In this document: piece after piece, positions 21,059 to 22,656 of the stretch
Layout: every line of letters starts with the position of its first letter
How positions within the stretch are numbered: position 1 is the stretch's first letter
Assembly (NCBI GenBank): GCA_964577515.1
Contig: CAZNZN010000008.1
Location: 1-22,656, forward strand
From: UBA4124 sp964577515
GTDB lineage: Bacteria > Patescibacteriota > Minisyncoccia > Phycocordibacterales > UBA9973
Length of the DNA: 22,656 nt
Direction of reading: 5' to 3'
The notes under the pieces: model-generated
The model's input: only the letters and a program-made list of their open reading frames with translations
What the model was told of the DNA's origin: nothing
Databases searched by the model: none
Position numbers and translations under genes: made by a program

Positions 21059-21988
21059 CTAGCTGTTCGCCAAAAACTCAATCACAACAAACACGACCCA
21101 AAATAGAAACAGCAGGAATCCCTCTCGTCTTGTGAATGTGCGTCCTGATTTCATAAATCGGAATAATATGAAGGAAGCCGCTACCATGAATGCGCCGGTT
21201 ATGTAAACTATCTTTTGCGGAAATGCGAACGGATTCACCAACGCAAGAATACCGACAACGATCGTGGCATCTGAAAGAACTGTTCCGAGTAAGTCACCGA
21301 TCGCCAGCGAGTCGTCTCTTTTCTTGATCGACCGCAAAGAAAAGAATAACTCTGGCATTGTTGTACCGAGTCCCACAATAAGCATGCCCACAAGAATCGG
21401 ACTGACTCCCAAACTGTTTGCAACGGACGTGGCTGATGTAACGGTAAAGTGAGCACCGACCAAAAGTATCGCCATGCTCACAAGCAACATCACAATGCTT
21501 TTATACCGGCCGTTGCCGGTGACCACCGGTACTGTGCCGTCTGCCCCATCTCTCAAAGCGAGATAGTAAAAGATCGCACCGGCGAGGATCAGAGCCACAC
21601 CCTCTATGCGAGAGAAGTATCCATCGAGACCGAGTATGAGCGGAAACAATAAAATGAACGGATAGATGACATGGTTCTTTAGAATCTTGCTCTCAACCTT
21701 GAGACTTCTTCCTGCGTAGAAAACAAGGATTGCGAAAATGAGAGCAAGATCGGCAATGTTTGATCCAAAGAGCATTCCTAAACCGAAAGACGGTATGCCT
21801 TTTATGGCCGCATTGATGGCGATGAACGTCTCCGGAAGTATTGAAATGACGGCAACGATGATGAAGCCGACGGTGTATTTGGAAAGACGAAAACTCTCTG
21901 CCAGTCTACCGGCGTAATTCGTGGCCATTGTTGAACCCTTGATGACCATGTAGAGAGCGACTATGAAAATGAAAGCGTTGTTAAACAT
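21059..21988 (-). CDS. CaCA-superfamily sodium/calcium-type antiporter
   Basis: A 309-residue polytopic membrane protein, the usual length for a prokaryotic exchanger, with about ten helices in two inverted halves. The alpha-1 repeat (about 41-86) has SILPETFIAINAAIKG and LFGSNIAD; the alpha-2 repeat (about 206-246) has GLGTTMPELFFSLRSI and GDLLGTVLSD. Both keep the PE ion-binding pair (P52-E53, P212-E213). Canonical GTS in alpha-1 is replaced by SIS-type residues, and the usual Asn of the GN..GSN.xN motif is Met/Asp in alpha-1 and Asp in alpha-2. These changes could alter ion choice. It begins 2 bp after the small protein gene upstream. Confidence 0.9.
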   Translation of the reverse strand: MFNNAFIFIVALYMVIKGSTMATNYAGRLAESFRLSKYTVGFIIVAVISILPETFIAINAAIKGIPSFGLGMLFGSNIADLALIFAILVFYAGRSLKVESKILKNHVIYPFILLFPLILGLDGYFSRIEGVALILAGAIFYYLALRDGADGTVPVVTGNGRYKSIVMLLVSMAILLVGAHFTVTSATSVANSLGVSPILVGMLIVGLGTTMPELFFSLRSIKKRDDSLAIGDLLGTVLSDATIVVGILALVNPFAFPQKIVYITGAFMVAASFILFRFMKSGRTFTRREGFLLFLFWVVFVVIEFLANS

Positions 21989-21990
21989 AA

Positions 21991-22302
21991 CTATTTTTTG
22001 TCCTTATACTTATCTCCCGCCCCCCACTGCCAATGTGGCTTCTCTCCATATTTGCGACAGACACGAATCAAAATCATTGTTAGCAAAGCGGTTGGAATGA
22101 TAAATGTGAAAAATATTTCTCGAGGGGGAGAATTTTCATCAAGCGTCAAAGCAAAAAGAACGACGGCCACAAAGTAGAGAAGCGCCACGAGCCAGCCTTT
22201 CTTTGTAGCCGGGTCCCAGCCCCACCCATAGAGCTTCCTTTTGAACCAGTAGCCCTCTGGGTTGTCTTTTAGATATCGTATGTATTCTTGAATGATGTTC
22301 AT
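21991..22302 (-). CDS. small two-helix membrane protein, unknown
   Basis: A 103-residue protein with an amphipathic N-terminus rich in aromatic residues (YWFKRKLYGWGWDP, about 18-31), two membrane helices (about 37-54 and 66-82) and a basic hydrophilic C-terminal tail with KPHWQWGAGDKYKDKK. It overlaps the upstream short ORF by ATGA (4 bp), a classic translational coupling, and is followed 2 bp later by the antiporter. No family was recognised; an accessory subunit of the transporter is an inference from spacing. Confidence 0.78.
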   Translation of the reverse strand: MNIIQEYIRYLKDNPEGYWFKRKLYGWGWDPATKKGWLVALLYFVAVVLFALTLDENSPPREIFFTFIIPTALLTMILIRVCRKYGEKPHWQWGAGDKYKDKK

Positions 22303-22520
22303 ATATTTATTTTACCGGAATTAATTTGTCTGCTTCTAAAGAACCATTTGTCTATATCCTTTCCGTTACTATATGCCTTTAGGGAAATATGATCGACAAA
22401 GTTTCTGAGTTGCGACAGTATGTTTTGTGACAGAAGCCCTCTCTCGGAAGTATCAAATCTGTCGATATTCGCAGATATGACCTTGTCTATATTTAGAATC
22501 TCGGTATCGACCTTGTTCAT
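22299..22520 (-). CDS. short ORF with HEPN-type RxxxxH motif, possible fragment
   Basis: A 73-residue helical protein. RGLLSQNILSQLRNFVDHIS (28-47) contains R39-x4-H44, the spacing of HEPN nucleases. The ORF then ends abruptly after FRSRQINSGKINI, so it looks like the N-terminal part of a longer HEPN protein whose remainder is lost, or a free-standing mini domain. Against simple decay, it has a promoter (TTAAGA, 17-bp spacer, TGTTAAAAT) 6 bp before its ATG, and its stop overlaps the next start by ATGA, so it may be kept as the leader cistron of the antiporter cassette. Confidence 0.6.
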   Translation of the reverse strand: MNKVDTEILNIDKVISANIDRFDTSERGLLSQNILSQLRNFVDHISLKAYSNGKDIDKWFFRSRQINSGKINI

Positions 22521-22526
22521 ATTTAC

Positions 22527-22555
22527 ATTTTAACATTTTCTGGTCTTCTTCTTAA
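22527..22555 (-). promoter_or_regulatory. promoter of the antiporter cassette
   Basis: On the minus strand TTAAGA (22550-22555) is followed by a 17-bp spacer and TAAAAT (22527-22532), preceded by TGT as an extended -10. The box ends 6 bp before the ATG at 22520, so the transcript would start at or next to the start codon. The neighbouring terminator (22561-22590) lies just upstream. Confidence 0.55.
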
Positions 22556-22560
22556 GAAAC

Positions 22561-22590
22561 CAAAAACCACGATTCATGTCGTGGTTTTTG
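22561..22590. terminator. bidirectional intrinsic terminator
   Basis: CAAAAACCACGA (22561-22572) and TCGTGGTTTTTG (22579-22590) pair perfectly over 12 bp with loop TTCATG. On the minus strand it follows a TAG at 22593-22595 by 2 bp and separates that gene from the antiporter cassette. Confidence 0.9.
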
Positions 22591-22592
22591 GG

Positions 22593-22656
22593 CTATTCGG
22601 GTCGCACTGCCTTCATAGGCATGTGAGTTGACTCCGATACTTTATTTTCTTGGCGG
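22593..22656 (-). CDS. 3' end of a minus-strand gene, cut by window edge
   Basis: On the minus strand one frame is open from the window edge for 20 codons to TAG, ending STHMPMKAVRPE, and a strong terminator begins 2 bp after the stop. Position relative to the terminator is the main evidence; 20 codons open by chance is not rare. The protein is not recognised. A plus-strand TGCCT-TCAT-AGGCA hairpin (22609-22622) lies inside it. Confidence 0.4.
   Translation of the reverse strand, partial: RQENKVSESTHMPMKAVRPE

Noticed and set aside
20515..22610. Direct repeat TCGGGTCGC on both sides of the antiporter cassette as insertion ends
   Set aside because: Nine bases in a 2-kb span is weak, one copy is explained as the end of a coding frame, and no integrase or transposase is present. 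Mentioned only as part of the boundary finding.

Overview
The window looks like a Patescibacteria (CPR) chromosome, most like a Parcubacteria-type lineage. The evidence is a compact type IV pilus locus with no PilQ secretin (expected for a cell without a classical outer membrane), tight gene packing with overlaps of a few bases, few Shine-Dalgarno sites, A/T-flanked bidirectional hairpin terminators, and a short ECF sigma / membrane protein / secreted protein set. TGA works as a stop and Trp is TGG, so the UGA-recoding CPR lineages are unlikely. Lineage is an inference; no rRNA or ribosomal protein gene is present.

Layout. (1) 1-307: three tRNA genes on the plus strand: a partial initiator-like tRNA-Met(CAT), a second CAT tRNA with an odd T-loop, and tRNA-Asp(GTC) with encoded CCA. 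A bidirectional terminator follows. (2) 352-16517, all minus strand: read in transcription order, pilM, pilN, pilO, a PilP-position FN3-like protein, pilB, a CheY-like response regulator, pilT, pilC, two tandem type IV pilins, prepilin peptidase, four minor pilins, ligA, gatC, gatA, and a membrane protein with a HEPN-like RxxxxH motif. Together these encode almost a whole pilus: inner-membrane alignment complex, extension and retraction motors, platform, pilins, tip-type minor pilins and processing enzyme. Housekeeping genes for DNA ligation and tRNA-dependent amidation follow. (3) 16532-17288: comF on the plus strand, diverging from pilM with 14 bp between start codons and running into a convergent tRNA-Ser(GCT). 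(4) 17406-19382, minus: ECF sigma factor, overlapping three-helix membrane protein (candidate anti-sigma), and a small secreted helical protein. (5) 19500-20333, plus: an orphan TIM-barrel protein resembling phosphoribosylanthranilate isomerase but without its catalytic Cys, behind a promoter covered by nested inverted repeats. (6) 20334-20622: a terminator and a palindrome-rich stretch with no gene. (7) 20623-22520, minus: a small cassette of a HEPN-motif fragment, a small membrane protein, a CaCA-type cation antiporter and another small membrane protein. A terminator and the 3' end of one more minus-strand gene lie upstream.

The most notable pattern is regulatory. Many genes, including ones inside the apparent long operon, have an extended -10 box (TGn followed by TATAAT, TATACT or similar) only 6-10 bases before the start codon and no clear ribosome binding site. 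This suggests many internal promoters giving leaderless mRNAs. There is no CRISPR array, insertion sequence or clear prophage.
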